From NCBI RefSeq assembly GCF_000299875.1, contig NZ_AMRK01000013.1, positions 35,830 to 99,829 on the forward strand: 64,000 nucleotides of DNA, in the 5' to 3' direction. The notes under the pieces were generated by a model that was not told the DNA's origin, searched no databases, and saw nothing but the letters and a program-made list of their open reading frames with translations. Position numbers and translations under genes: made by a program. Below are positions 43,000 through 51,593 of the stretch, one piece after another (position 1 is the stretch's first letter; every line of letters starts with the position of its first letter). Origin of the DNA: Celeribacter baekdonensis B30. Its GTDB lineage: Bacteria > Pseudomonadota > Alphaproteobacteria > Rhodobacterales > Rhodobacteraceae.

Positions 43000-43482
43000 T
43001 CAGTCGTGATCCTCCTCACCCATTTGGTGCATCATTTCTTCAATCTTTTCGGGGATGTCGCCGGCAGAGAATGCCTTCTGTTCTTCGGAATCGTGAACGA
43101 ACGCGATGATATCGGCAAGCTCCTGACCTGTGAATTCAATTTGCCCGCCGAGCTCATCCTCTTGGGCAGCGACCATCGCCGGCGCGCCGCGCCACATTCG
43201 GGCGGCAAATTCAAACGGGTTCATTGGCAGGTCCATATACGCTGCATCAAGGGCGGGGGCATCCTCGCCTCCGACCCCGTTGATAGAATGACAAACGACA
43301 CAGCCTTTCGAGGCGAACAGCGCACGCCCCTTGGCTGCATCCATGTTTGGCAGGAACAGTCCGGAGCTCATCATCTGACTCATCGCCCCATTATCTGTCA
43401 TATGCCCGCTGTCTTGGGCGCCGACTGGCAGCGCCCACACCACAGCAATGGCTAAGATCATCTGTCTGGAAATGTAGGTCAT
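43000..43482 (-). CDS. Monohaem cytochrome c
   Basis: 160 residues with signal peptide. Haem site CVVCH after GRALFASKG, possible Met ligand in AYMDLPMNPFEF. The tail is acidic and Met/His-containing (EEMMHQMGEEDHD). AAGGAG precedes the ATG at 43482. It follows the copper ATPase in the same direction after a gap of about 120 bases. Confidence 0.86.
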   Translation of the reverse strand: MTYISRQMILAIAVVWALPVGAQDSGHMTDNGAMSQMMSSGLFLPNMDAAKGRALFASKGCVVCHSINGVGGEDAPALDAAYMDLPMNPFEFAARMWRGAPAMVAAQEDELGGQIEFTGQELADIIAFVHDSEEQKAFSAGDIPEKIEEMMHQMGEEDHD

Positions 43483-43603
43483 TTTGGTCTCCTTGGTTTG
43501 CAGGTGATTGTCTGAACGCTGTTGCCCCTTCTCCGGCGATGGATTGTACCCAATACTGTTTATTGAACGGTCTGATGGACCTCGCGATCGTTCTTGTTTC
43601 CCC

Positions 43604-45964
43604 TCAAATCTGCGCGCGCCGTAGCCGAAGGGAGTTTAGGACGACCGAGATTGAGGAAGCGCTCATGGCAAAGGCCGCAAACATCGGACTGATCAAGATC
43701 CCGAGGAATGGGAACAAGATCCCCGCAGCGACGGGCACGCCCGCAGTGTTGTAGATCAGAGCAAAGAACAGGTTCTGGCGTATGTTCCGCATGGTCGCGC
43801 GGGCGAGTTTGCGCGCACGCACGATACCGTCGAGGTTCCCTTTGACGAGCGTGAACCCTGCGCTCTCAATGGCCACATCGGCGCCGGTGCCCATGGCAAT
43901 CCCGACATCGGCCTGAGCCAGGGCAGGTGCATCGTTGACACCGTCGCCGGCCATGGCAACCTTGTGCCCCTTGGCCTGAAGTTCCTTGATGATCTTCGCT
44001 TTGTCTTCCGGCATCACATCGGCGCGGATCTCGTCGATGCCTAGACTGGACGCGACGGCCCTAGCGGTACGCTCATTGTCTCCCGTCGCCATGATAATAC
44101 GGAACCCAAGTGCGTGCAGTTCCTTCAGGGCGGCCGGTGTGGTCGCCTTTACCGGGTCTGCGACGCTGACAAGACCGGCAACGTCATTCTCGACGACGAC
44201 AAACATAACCGTTTCGCCATTATCCCGACGGGCATCCGCCTTGTCCCGAAGCTCTGCTGCATCAAGTCCGAGGTCAGTCAGGAGTTTCACGTTGCCGAGC
44301 GCCACTACCCGCCCGTCCACCGTGCCTTTGACGCCCTTGCCGGTGACCGCCTCGAAGGCGTCGGCTTTTGCCAGGTCGACGCCACGCTCTTCAGCACCGC
44401 GTACGATGGCTTCCGCGAGAGGATGCTCGGAGCCGCGTTCCAGCGATGCGGCAAGCCGAAGCACTTCTACCTCATCGTGACCCGGTTCAGGGTAGACGCC
44501 GACAAGTTTCGGCTTGCCTTCCGTCAGCGTGCCGGTCTTGTCGACGATCAGGGTATCGACCTTCTCGAACCGTTCCAGTGCCTCTGCATTCCTGATCAGG
44601 ACACCCGCCTGCGCGCCGCGCCCCGTCGCCGTCATGATAGACATCGGTGTCGCAAGGCCGAGGGCACAGGGACAAGCGATGATGAGAACGGCAACGGCCG
44701 CAATAAGAGCATAGGAAAGGGCCGGGACCGGGCCCCAAATGGCCCAGCCAATGAAGGCCAGCACGGCGATGCCAATAACTGCAGGCACGAAATATCCGGA
44801 GACCTTGTCGGCGTATTTCTGGATCGGCGCGCGAGACCGCTGCGCATTGGCCACCATCTCGACGATTTGGCTCAGCATCGTGTCGGCGCCGACGCGCGTC
44901 GCCTCCATGATCAGGCTGCCGGTTCCGTTGATCGTGGCGCCCGTTACAGGGTCTCCTCCGACCTTTTCTACCGGTACCGGCTCGCCCGTGATCATGCTTT
45001 CGTCAACTGAGGACCTGCCTTCGACGACCATACCATCGACCGGCACCTTGTCACCGGGTCGCACACGTAGTCGGTCGCCGACCTGGACCTGTTCCAATGG
45101 AACCTCTTCCTCGCTTCCGTCGTCGCGGATAATACGTGCCGTCTTGGCGGCCATATCCAGAAGAGCACGGATCGCCTTGCCAGTGCCTTCGCGAGCGCGC
45201 AGCTCCATCACCTGTCCCACAAGGACCAGCGTGACGATCACAGCCGCCGCCTCGAAATAGACGCCGACATGCCCTTCGGCATCCCGGAACCCATCGGGGA
45301 ATATGCCCGGTGCCAGGACGGCGATGATGCTGAACAGCCATGCGGCGCTTACACCCATGGCAATGAGACTGAACATATTGAGGTTCCTTGTCCGGAACGA
45401 GTTCCAGCCACGAACAAGGAAAGGCCAGCCGGACCAAAAGACAACGGGTGTCCCGAGCGCGAGTTCGACCCAGAGGGTGACGCGTTCTCCGAATATCTCG
45501 CGCACCCCGCTCAGGCCAAGATAGGGGCCCATGGTCAGCACAAGGAGCGGTACGGTCAAAATGGCCCCCACCCAGAAACGACGGCTGAAATCCACAAGCT
45601 CCGGGTTCGGGCCTTCCGCTTCCATGGCGGCCGATTCCAGTTCCAGCCCCATACCGCAGATCGGACAAGACCCGGGATGCGTCTGGCGCACCTGAGGGTG
45701 CATCGGACAGGTATAAACCGGGCCAGTGTAGTCGTTGGGAACCGAGTCCAAGTGGTTTGGCTCCACCGCGTCGCCCGTGTGCTGATGATGGGCGTGGTGT
45801 TGCGAGGGCTCGCCCTCCGGCACCAGATGCATCTGGCATTTCGGGCAATCTCCCGGTTCGGCGCGGCGTACCTCGGGGTGCATCGGGCAAGTGAAGACCG
45901 TGCCCGCGTAGCCAGAAGGAACTTGATCGTCAGATCCGTTGGCATGTTCGTGATGGTTGTTCAT
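43604..45964 (-). CDS. Copper-type P1B ATPase with two N-terminal metal-binding modules
   Basis: 786 residues. In place of HMA domains, the N-terminus has two short Cys/His/Met modules (FTCPMHPEV...CPKCQMHL and YTCPMHPQV...CPICGMGLE) joined by a His-rich linker (HHAHHQH). CPC metal site ([13 protein letters not shown]), [14 protein letters not shown] and GDGVNDAPA follow. This layout fits copper or silver exporters of the CopB/SilP type. It has its own CueR-type promoter. Confidence 0.9.
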   Translation of the reverse strand: MNNHHEHANGSDDQVPSGYAGTVFTCPMHPEVRRAEPGDCPKCQMHLVPEGEPSQHHAHHQHTGDAVEPNHLDSVPNDYTGPVYTCPMHPQVRQTHPGSCPICGMGLELESAAMEAEGPNPELVDFSRRFWVGAILTVPLLVLTMGPYLGLSGVREIFGERVTLWVELALGTPVVFWSGWPFLVRGWNSFRTRNLNMFSLIAMGVSAAWLFSIIAVLAPGIFPDGFRDAEGHVGVYFEAAAVIVTLVLVGQVMELRAREGTGKAIRALLDMAAKTARIIRDDGSEEEVPLEQVQVGDRLRVRPGDKVPVDGMVVEGRSSVDESMITGEPVPVEKVGGDPVTGATINGTGSLIMEATRVGADTMLSQIVEMVANAQRSRAPIQKYADKVSGYFVPAVIGIAVLAFIGWAIWGPVPALSYALIAAVAVLIIACPCALGLATPMSIMTATGRGAQAGVLIRNAEALERFEKVDTLIVDKTGTLTEGKPKLVGVYPEPGHDEVEVLRLAASLERGSEHPLAEAIVRGAEERGVDLAKADAFEAVTGKGVKGTVDGRVVALGNVKLLTDLGLDAAELRDKADARRDNGETVMFVVVENDVAGLVSVADPVKATTPAALKELHALGFRIIMATGDNERTARAVASSLGIDEIRADVMPEDKAKIIKELQAKGHKVAMAGDGVNDAPALAQADVGIAMGTGADVAIESAGFTLVKGNLDGIVRARKLARATMRNIRQNLFFALIYNTAGVPVAAGILFPFLGILISPMFAAFAMSASSISVVLNSLRLRRAQI

Positions 45965-46002
45965 TCGGGGATCCTTTCCCGTATTTCTAGCTCATTGCCT
46001 CA

Positions 46003-46033
46003 AACCTAATTCTTCCAGTAACTGGAAGGTCAA
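46003..46033 (-). promoter_or_regulatory. CueR-type promoter with perfect CTTCCAGT dyad
   Basis: CTTCCAGT-A-ACTGGAAG (46012-46028) is a perfect 8-bp dyad. On the minus strand TTGACC (46033-46028) and TAGGTT (46008-46003) are 19 bases apart, as in E. coli copA. The -35 overlaps the stop codon of the upstream PRPP-synthetase gene, so the ATPase has its own promoter inside a leftward gene series. Confidence 0.83.
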
Positions 46034-46920
46034 GTGGCGCATTGAGCAACTTTCATTTCTGTCGCTAACAGCTCGCCGACGCAGACTGCGTTCGTTGAGT
46101 GTGGAATCGTATCGGTACTGACGATCCGCGCGGCACCGGCATGGCGGATTGCTTCCTCTGCGCCGTGTGCGAAAACCGCGTGGATAATTACGCAAGTCGC
46201 AGGTCGGGCACCGGCCTGCTCGAGTTGTTCGAGCGTTCGGATCAGCGTGTGTCCGGACGAGGCGATATCATCGAGGATCACGGGTGTCCCCTGTCGGAAA
46301 ACGGCGCTGCCCGGCAGGCTGATCTCGACCTGCCGATCCCCGGAGCGATGTTTTGTCAGCACTTCGTAGGGGCGTCCGGCGAGCCTGGCGACTTCAGCCA
46401 CCCATTGCTGGCTTTCGCTGTCAGGCCCAAGGAGCACGGCCTCTGGAACGTTCGCCGCAATCCAGTCGGCCAGCAGAGGGGCTGTGGCGACACGATATGC
46501 GGGAATGCGGAACAGCGCTGAAAGGCTCGGGTTGCGATGCAGATGGGGGTCAGCGGTCATCACCCAGTCGAAACATTCATCAAGAAATCCCGCGAAGATC
46601 GGGGCGCTCACAGCTTCGCGTGGATGAAACCGCTTGTCCTGGCGCATGTAGCCAAGATAGGGCGCGACCAGCCCCACACGCGCGGCCCCAAGTTCGCGCG
46701 CCGTCAGAGCTGCGAAACGCAGAGGCAACGCCAGCCGATCAGGATCGCGCAACGTGGCGAGGAAGGCGATTTCGCGTCCTGCAGGATCGCCGCCGAGCTT
46801 CACGAGGGTTTCACCATCGGGAAAATGGTGCAAGTCCACCGGCTGGATTTCGGCACCGGATGTCGCCGCCATTCTGCGCGCCAATGGCTCCATGCCGGGA
46901 AAGGGGGCGATAATGGTCAT
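46030..46920 (-). CDS. Ribose-phosphate pyrophosphokinase-like protein
   Basis: 296 residues of the PRPP-synthetase family. Blocks: HHFPDGE, PYLGYMRQDKRFHPREAVSA, TADPHLHR and the PRPP loop VILDDIASSGHT. It is shorter and diverged from the housekeeping Prs. Adjacent to a nucleoside/AMP phosphorylase and a beta-CASP nuclease, whose products are phosphorylated pentoses, so it may recycle ribose from RNA; inferred from the gene set. Confidence 0.85.
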   Translation of the reverse strand: MTIIAPFPGMEPLARRMAATSGAEIQPVDLHHFPDGETLVKLGGDPAGREIAFLATLRDPDRLALPLRFAALTARELGAARVGLVAPYLGYMRQDKRFHPREAVSAPIFAGFLDECFDWVMTADPHLHRNPSLSALFRIPAYRVATAPLLADWIAANVPEAVLLGPDSESQQWVAEVARLAGRPYEVLTKHRSGDRQVEISLPGSAVFRQGTPVILDDIASSGHTLIRTLEQLEQAGARPATCVIIHAVFAHGAEEAIRHAGAARIVSTDTIPHSTNAVCVGELLATEMKVAQCAT

Positions 46921-48434
46921 CAGTTTGCCTCCTCAATTGTGCAAAGTCCCAATTGCGCCTCGGCATAGGAGCGGGCGTATTCCAGTTCTCCCAGCGTTTC
47001 GGCGTGGATCTCGAACAGCGGCTTGCCAAATTCGATATGGTCACCGATCTGGACCAGAAGGCGCAGCCCTGCGAGCTGCTGCCGCGGTGCGCCGGCGAGT
47101 TTCGCTGTGCGCGCGATGCGGCGATTGTCAATCGCAATGAGGCGCCCCGCCGTGCGGGAGGTGATCACCGCATGATAACGCGCCTCACCGGGCTCAGTGA
47201 AACCGCCTTGTGCATCGCAAATCGCAATGAACTTCGCCTCGGCAGCGCCGCTGTCGAGCAGCTGTGCGGCCACCTTTCGCCCGCCCGCGCCGCCCGTCTC
47301 GGGGACAAGGTCCAGCAGCGCTCCAGCGATGTCGAGTGCACGGTCGCGCAGGTCGACAGGGAAGTTCTCGTTGCGGCGTAGCACGGCAAGGACATCTTGG
47401 GCTTCAAGTGCGGGTCCAATTCCGCGTCCGACAGGTGCAGTCCCGTCGCTTTGATGGATCGAGAGCGTCAGGCCGATGGCCTTGCCAACGGCGCGGAGCC
47501 GCTCTGCCAGCGCAGCGGCGGTTTCCGCCGAGCGGACCTTGGCCGTTGGTCCGACGGGCACATCGATCAGCACGCGCTTCGCACCGACCGCAGCCTTCTT
47601 CGACAAGACGCTCGCCACCAGCTGTCCGTCGCTGTCGAAATCGAGTGGCCGTTCAATCCGGATCAGAACATCGTCCGCAGGGCTGAGAGCGAGGTTGCCC
47701 CCCCAAACGATGCACCCGCCCTCAGCCTCGACGACGCGTCTCAACGCGGGGATGTCGAGCGAGACGGGAGCCATGACCTCCATCGTGTCGGCCGTGCCTG
47801 CGGGGGAAGTGATCGCGCGAGAAGAGGTCTTGGGGATCATCAGCCCCGCCGCCGCGATGATCGAAACGATGATCGGCGTGGTGCGGTTTCCTGGAAGCCC
47901 CCCGACGCAATGCTTGTCGTAGATCTCGGCGCCGCCCCAATCCAGCGTTTCGCCCGCCGCCTGCATGGATCGGGTCAGTGCGATGGTTTCCGCAATCGAA
48001 AGCCGGTCGCCCGCGCAGGCGGTGATGAAGGCTGCCAGATCGAGATCGGAGAGACGATGATCGAGGACGTCACGAATGATTGCGTCGAACCTTTGCTGCT
48101 CAAGGGTTTCTCCATAGACCTTGGCGCGGATCGCTGAGACGGAGTCCGGTGGCTCCGGGTGCGTAAAACTTGCCCGGTCCCCCGGTTGGGGCTTCAGGGC
48201 GGCCCAGGCTTCTTCCGACAAGGCGGCAGTGTCGTCGGGCAGCCAGTCGCCATTGGTCAACACGTTCAGCGTGGCAATCACCGACCTGTCGCCGAGCGTG
48301 ACCTCGATCCGGGTCAGGGCTGCGAAGCCTTCGGCGCGGCAGACGTGGCAGTCTTCGCGCATGAAGACAACGGGTTGCCGGTAAGTGTCGATCCCCGCGC
48401 GGGACAGGGCGAGCGTATTGTCGATTTCTGTCAT
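46920..48434 (-). CDS. AMP/thymidine phosphorylase family enzyme
   Basis: 504 residues. An N-terminal extension of about 85 residues precedes the phosphorylase core, as in archaeal AMP phosphorylases. Signature KHCVGGLPGNRTTPI, then PKTSSRAITSPAGTADTMEV, and a C-terminal domain with GDHIEFGKPLFEIHAE. It cleaves a nucleotide or nucleoside with phosphate to a base and a ribose phosphate. The first base of its stop codon and the start of the PRPP-synthetase gene overlap by one base. Confidence 0.85.
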   Translation of the reverse strand: MTEIDNTLALSRAGIDTYRQPVVFMREDCHVCRAEGFAALTRIEVTLGDRSVIATLNVLTNGDWLPDDTAALSEEAWAALKPQPGDRASFTHPEPPDSVSAIRAKVYGETLEQQRFDAIIRDVLDHRLSDLDLAAFITACAGDRLSIAETIALTRSMQAAGETLDWGGAEIYDKHCVGGLPGNRTTPIIVSIIAAAGLMIPKTSSRAITSPAGTADTMEVMAPVSLDIPALRRVVEAEGGCIVWGGNLALSPADDVLIRIERPLDFDSDGQLVASVLSKKAAVGAKRVLIDVPVGPTAKVRSAETAAALAERLRAVGKAIGLTLSIHQSDGTAPVGRGIGPALEAQDVLAVLRRNENFPVDLRDRALDIAGALLDLVPETGGAGGRKVAAQLLDSGAAEAKFIAICDAQGGFTEPGEARYHAVITSRTAGRLIAIDNRRIARTAKLAGAPRQQLAGLRLLVQIGDHIEFGKPLFEIHAETLGELEYARSYAEAQLGLCTIEEAN

Positions 48435-49816
48435 TTTGGATTGTCCAGCCGGATCGTTTCGAGGTGTTCGGGGGCGCGGGCAGGCCAGCCGAGTTCATGT
48501 TCGATCCGCCAGCGCAGCCGGTCCGAGGCAGAAGGTTCGCCGTGAGTCACATAGGTCATGCGCGGCGCGCGATCCGACGCGCGCATCCAGGCCAGCAACT
48601 CTTCGGCATCGGCATGTCCGGAAAAGGCTTCGAGCTGGATCACCTCTGCCCTGATCGGGAAATCTCGACCGAACATGCGCAGACTGTCCGCGCCAGCGGC
48701 CAGTGCCGCCCCGCGGGTACCGCCAGCCTGAAAGCCCGACAGCAGGATTGCGTTGCGCGGGTCGCCGCCGAAGCTGGCGAGGTGATGCAGGATCCGCCCG
48801 CCGGTCAACATGCCGCTCGCCGAAATGATGATCATCGGGCCATGCTGCGTGTTCAGCTTCTTCGACTCCTCGACCGAAGTGACCCGCTTGGCGATCTGGA
48901 ACATCGCAAGGCAATCCTCCCAGGCAACGTGATGTTCTTCGTGATGGCCGTGGTAGATTTCGGTCGCGTCGATCGCCATTGGCGAGTTGAGATAAACCGG
49001 CACATATGGGATCTCGCCGCGGTTTTGCAGGCGTGCAATGTGATACATAAGCCCCTGCGCGCGCCCAACCGCGAATGAGGGGATGAGAACCGTACCGCCC
49101 CGCCCGAAAACACGTTTCAGGATTGGCAGAAGCTCTTCCTCCGCGTCGATGGCTGCGTGATGGCGATTGCCATAGGTGGATTCACAAACCAACACGTCCG
49201 CACCTGAGAACGGTTGTGGTGGTCGCATCAGTGCGTCGTTCTGTCGGCCGAGGTCGCCACTGAAGTGGATTGTCCTTCCTGGCAGTCTGATACGGATCTG
49301 CGCCGCACCGAGCAAATGGCCCGCCGGGATGAACTCTGCGGATATTCCGTCACCAACATCGACTGTGCTGTTGAAGGGAACTCTGTGCAAATGCTCAAGC
49401 GCCGCCTGAGCATCTTTCAACGTGTAGAGCGGCTTGGGGTTCTTGTGCTTGGAGTATCGGTGCCTTTTGGCAAAACGTGCCTCCTCTTCCTGGATATGGC
49501 CGCTGTCCGGCAGGATCAGGCCGCAGAGTTCCTCCGTCGCTTCGGTACACATCACCTTCCCTCGATACCCGCCGCGGATCAGCGCAGGCAGATAGCCTGA
49601 ATGATCGAGATGCGCGTGCGTCAGAAGTACGGTGTCAATGGTGGTGGGGCGTACCGGAAACGCCTTGCGGTTGCGGTCCCGCAGCGATTTGAAGCCTTGA
49701 AACAAGCCACAATCAACTAGAATGCGGCGATCCCCGGTTTCAATCAGATAGCGCGATCCGGTTACTGTTCCGGCGGCTCCCAGAAAACGAAGTGTTGGGC
49801 GAGTGTCCTGTGCCAT
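48431..49816 (-). CDS. Beta-CASP metallo-beta-lactamase-fold ribonuclease
   Basis: 461 residues. Metal motifs: THAHLDHSG, DSGHIQ, SGDLG, plus beta-CASP motifs (ISASGMLTGGRILHH, FSGHADAEELL and THGEPSASD). The family includes CPSF73-like RNA nucleases. It overlaps the phosphorylase gene by four bases. The three genes could turn RNA into nucleotides, bases and PRPP or related sugars. Confidence 0.88.
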   Translation of the reverse strand: MAQDTRPTLRFLGAAGTVTGSRYLIETGDRRILVDCGLFQGFKSLRDRNRKAFPVRPTTIDTVLLTHAHLDHSGYLPALIRGGYRGKVMCTEATEELCGLILPDSGHIQEEEARFAKRHRYSKHKNPKPLYTLKDAQAALEHLHRVPFNSTVDVGDGISAEFIPAGHLLGAAQIRIRLPGRTIHFSGDLGRQNDALMRPPQPFSGADVLVCESTYGNRHHAAIDAEEELLPILKRVFGRGGTVLIPSFAVGRAQGLMYHIARLQNRGEIPYVPVYLNSPMAIDATEIYHGHHEEHHVAWEDCLAMFQIAKRVTSVEESKKLNTQHGPMIIISASGMLTGGRILHHLASFGGDPRNAILLSGFQAGGTRGAALAAGADSLRMFGRDFPIRAEVIQLEAFSGHADAEELLAWMRASDRAPRMTYVTHGEPSASDRLRWRIEHELGWPARAPEHLETIRLDNPK

Positions 49817-49849
49817 GATCCTGTGCCTTTCATTCCCATCGGCAGCCCT

Positions 49850-50911
49850 TCAGGGAAGCGCCACCATCTGATGTCCTTCTCCTTCGACAGAAACTGTTTC
49901 ACGCGTTTGCAGTGAGCTGGTATCGATGAGCCAAACCACGGGCTCTGCACGGCTTGAGACATAAAGGATGTCGGAGCCTGGAATTACCGTCAGGTGGTAG
50001 GGTTCTGGTGCAAGCGTGGCTGTGCGCACTTCCCCGGTAGCGAGTGCAACTGAGGCGAGTTTGTCCTCTCCCCTACCCGCGACGAACAAAGTTGCCCCAT
50101 CATTTGACAGCCCCAGTCCATGAATCTCGCCGCCAATTTCGAAGGTCCGCAGCTTTTCACCGGTACTCAAAGACAGTTCCAGAACCTGACCTGCGTCCGC
50201 GTCTGCGACAAAGAGTCGATCAGTTTCGGGCGAAACCGCCATATGTTCCGGGGTGTCACCTGCAATGAAGTTGCGACGAACGATACCCCGCGACAGATCT
50301 ACTTCGCTGATCGTTCCGTTACCGGTGTTGGAGACGTAGACGAGATTTGGATCAGTTCCGAACGCTGCATAGTTCGGCATCGATCCAGTCGGGACAAATG
50401 CCGTCATGCCGAAAGTCGCCAAGTCAATCACCGATATTCCGTCACCTGCCGGATGGGTCGCAACGGCAAAGCGTCCATCAGGGGAAACTGCCGTATGATG
50501 TACGGCACCCGGCACCTCTATCCGGCGGAGGATATCGCCACTTTTTGCGTCCAGAATCGAGAGAAGACTGATCCCGGCATCCGGTGGCCCCATTGGCGCG
50601 GCCTTTGGTGCGTGGTGCGCGGCGTGATCGTCTGCAGACACGGTGGAGGGCTTTTCTAGCGACGCGACATCCTCGCGCGGGATCTCCGAATAGCTGCCGG
50701 CGACCAGATACGGCACGCCGGGTGCGCCTGCGAGACCGTGGACCGCCTCGACATCATTGATCCGACGCAGGACTTTTCCAGTCTCCGCCTGAACCATCAG
50801 GACTGAATTGGCGCTGCCCTCTGGAATGAAGACCGTAGGCGGAGCGGCCAAAGCTGGTGCTGACACGAACAAAGTGGCGAGCGTATAGGCGATGCGGGAC
50901 GACATGTTCAT
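49850..50911 (-). CDS. Exported YVTN-type beta-propeller protein
   Basis: 353 residues with signal peptide. Repeated blades such as HTAVSPDGRFAVATHPAG, HMAVSPETDRLFVADADAG and GLGLSNDGATLFVAGRG, which is the YVTN/NHL-like pattern. A His-rich insert (DDHAAHHAPKAAP, about residue 95) may bind metal. The frame is open to 51067, but the start at 50911 opens the signal peptide. Role unknown; propellers of this type accompany periplasmic redox or metal proteins. Confidence 0.75.
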   Translation of the reverse strand: MNMSSRIAYTLATLFVSAPALAAPPTVFIPEGSANSVLMVQAETGKVLRRINDVEAVHGLAGAPGVPYLVAGSYSEIPREDVASLEKPSTVSADDHAAHHAPKAAPMGPPDAGISLLSILDAKSGDILRRIEVPGAVHHTAVSPDGRFAVATHPAGDGISVIDLATFGMTAFVPTGSMPNYAAFGTDPNLVYVSNTGNGTISEVDLSRGIVRRNFIAGDTPEHMAVSPETDRLFVADADAGQVLELSLSTGEKLRTFEIGGEIHGLGLSNDGATLFVAGRGEDKLASVALATGEVRTATLAPEPYHLTVIPGSDILYVSSRAEPVVWLIDTSSLQTRETVSVEGEGHQMVALP

Positions 50912-51121
50912 TTTTGGAACCTTTATCTGGTCGAGATCATGCGGTGGCCGTGGCGAGGGCAGAAAACCGGCGGATCCACGGTTGATAGGAGCGAATGAAG
51001 TGAGGAGCGCGGTCAGGTAGAATCCGGACATCCAGACTACGAGCCTGTCGAAAAACCTAAGCGTCACGATTGGCGTAAAAGCCGAAAGGGAGGCGCTTCG
51101 CTACCTCGCTGACTGGAATGC

Positions 51122-51475
51122 TCAGAAGAGAATGGGGACGTGTATGAATTCGTCATCGGCGAAAGACGCCGATTGCCGCCACGACATTACCATTCGCGTG
51201 CTACGGTTCGAAACTACTGCGCTGACAAGCCCGTTAGGGATCAGAGCAGCGGCGCAACCGGGATGAATTCCGCAATCCGCGTCCAGAATAACGTGGACGG
51301 AGGAATTTGCGTCGGTGACCTGAACAATCTGCGTCTCTAACCCGGCAGGCTCGCCCTCATGCGCATGCAAACCATCGGCAATGAGACCGAAAAACAAGGC
51401 TCCGATCAATATCAGGACGAAGCTGACGCGAATACGCGACACTCTTCTGACATCGATATGTGGCCTTGATCGCAT
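51122..51475 (-). CDS. Small envelope protein with Cys pair
   Basis: 117 residues. One membrane or signal segment (VSFVLILIGALFFGLIADGL), HAHEGE, then DADCGIHPGCAAALIP. The Cys-x4-Cys-hydrophobic pattern recalls the proteins at 7626 and 55546. The gap 50912-51121 upstream of the propeller gene holds no gene. Function unknown. Confidence 0.55.
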   Translation of the reverse strand: MRSRPHIDVRRVSRIRVSFVLILIGALFFGLIADGLHAHEGEPAGLETQIVQVTDANSSVHVILDADCGIHPGCAAALIPNGLVSAVVSNRSTRMVMSWRQSASFADDEFIHVPILF

Positions 51476-51593
51476 GATTTGAGTCCTTCCTAGGTGATTA
51501 TAACACGCTATCCAGATGGTGTGGTTGATCTAAATCAGGGCGTTAAATGCTGCCTGACTCGGCGTCCTTGATGCGCAGCTTAGGCGAAATTAC

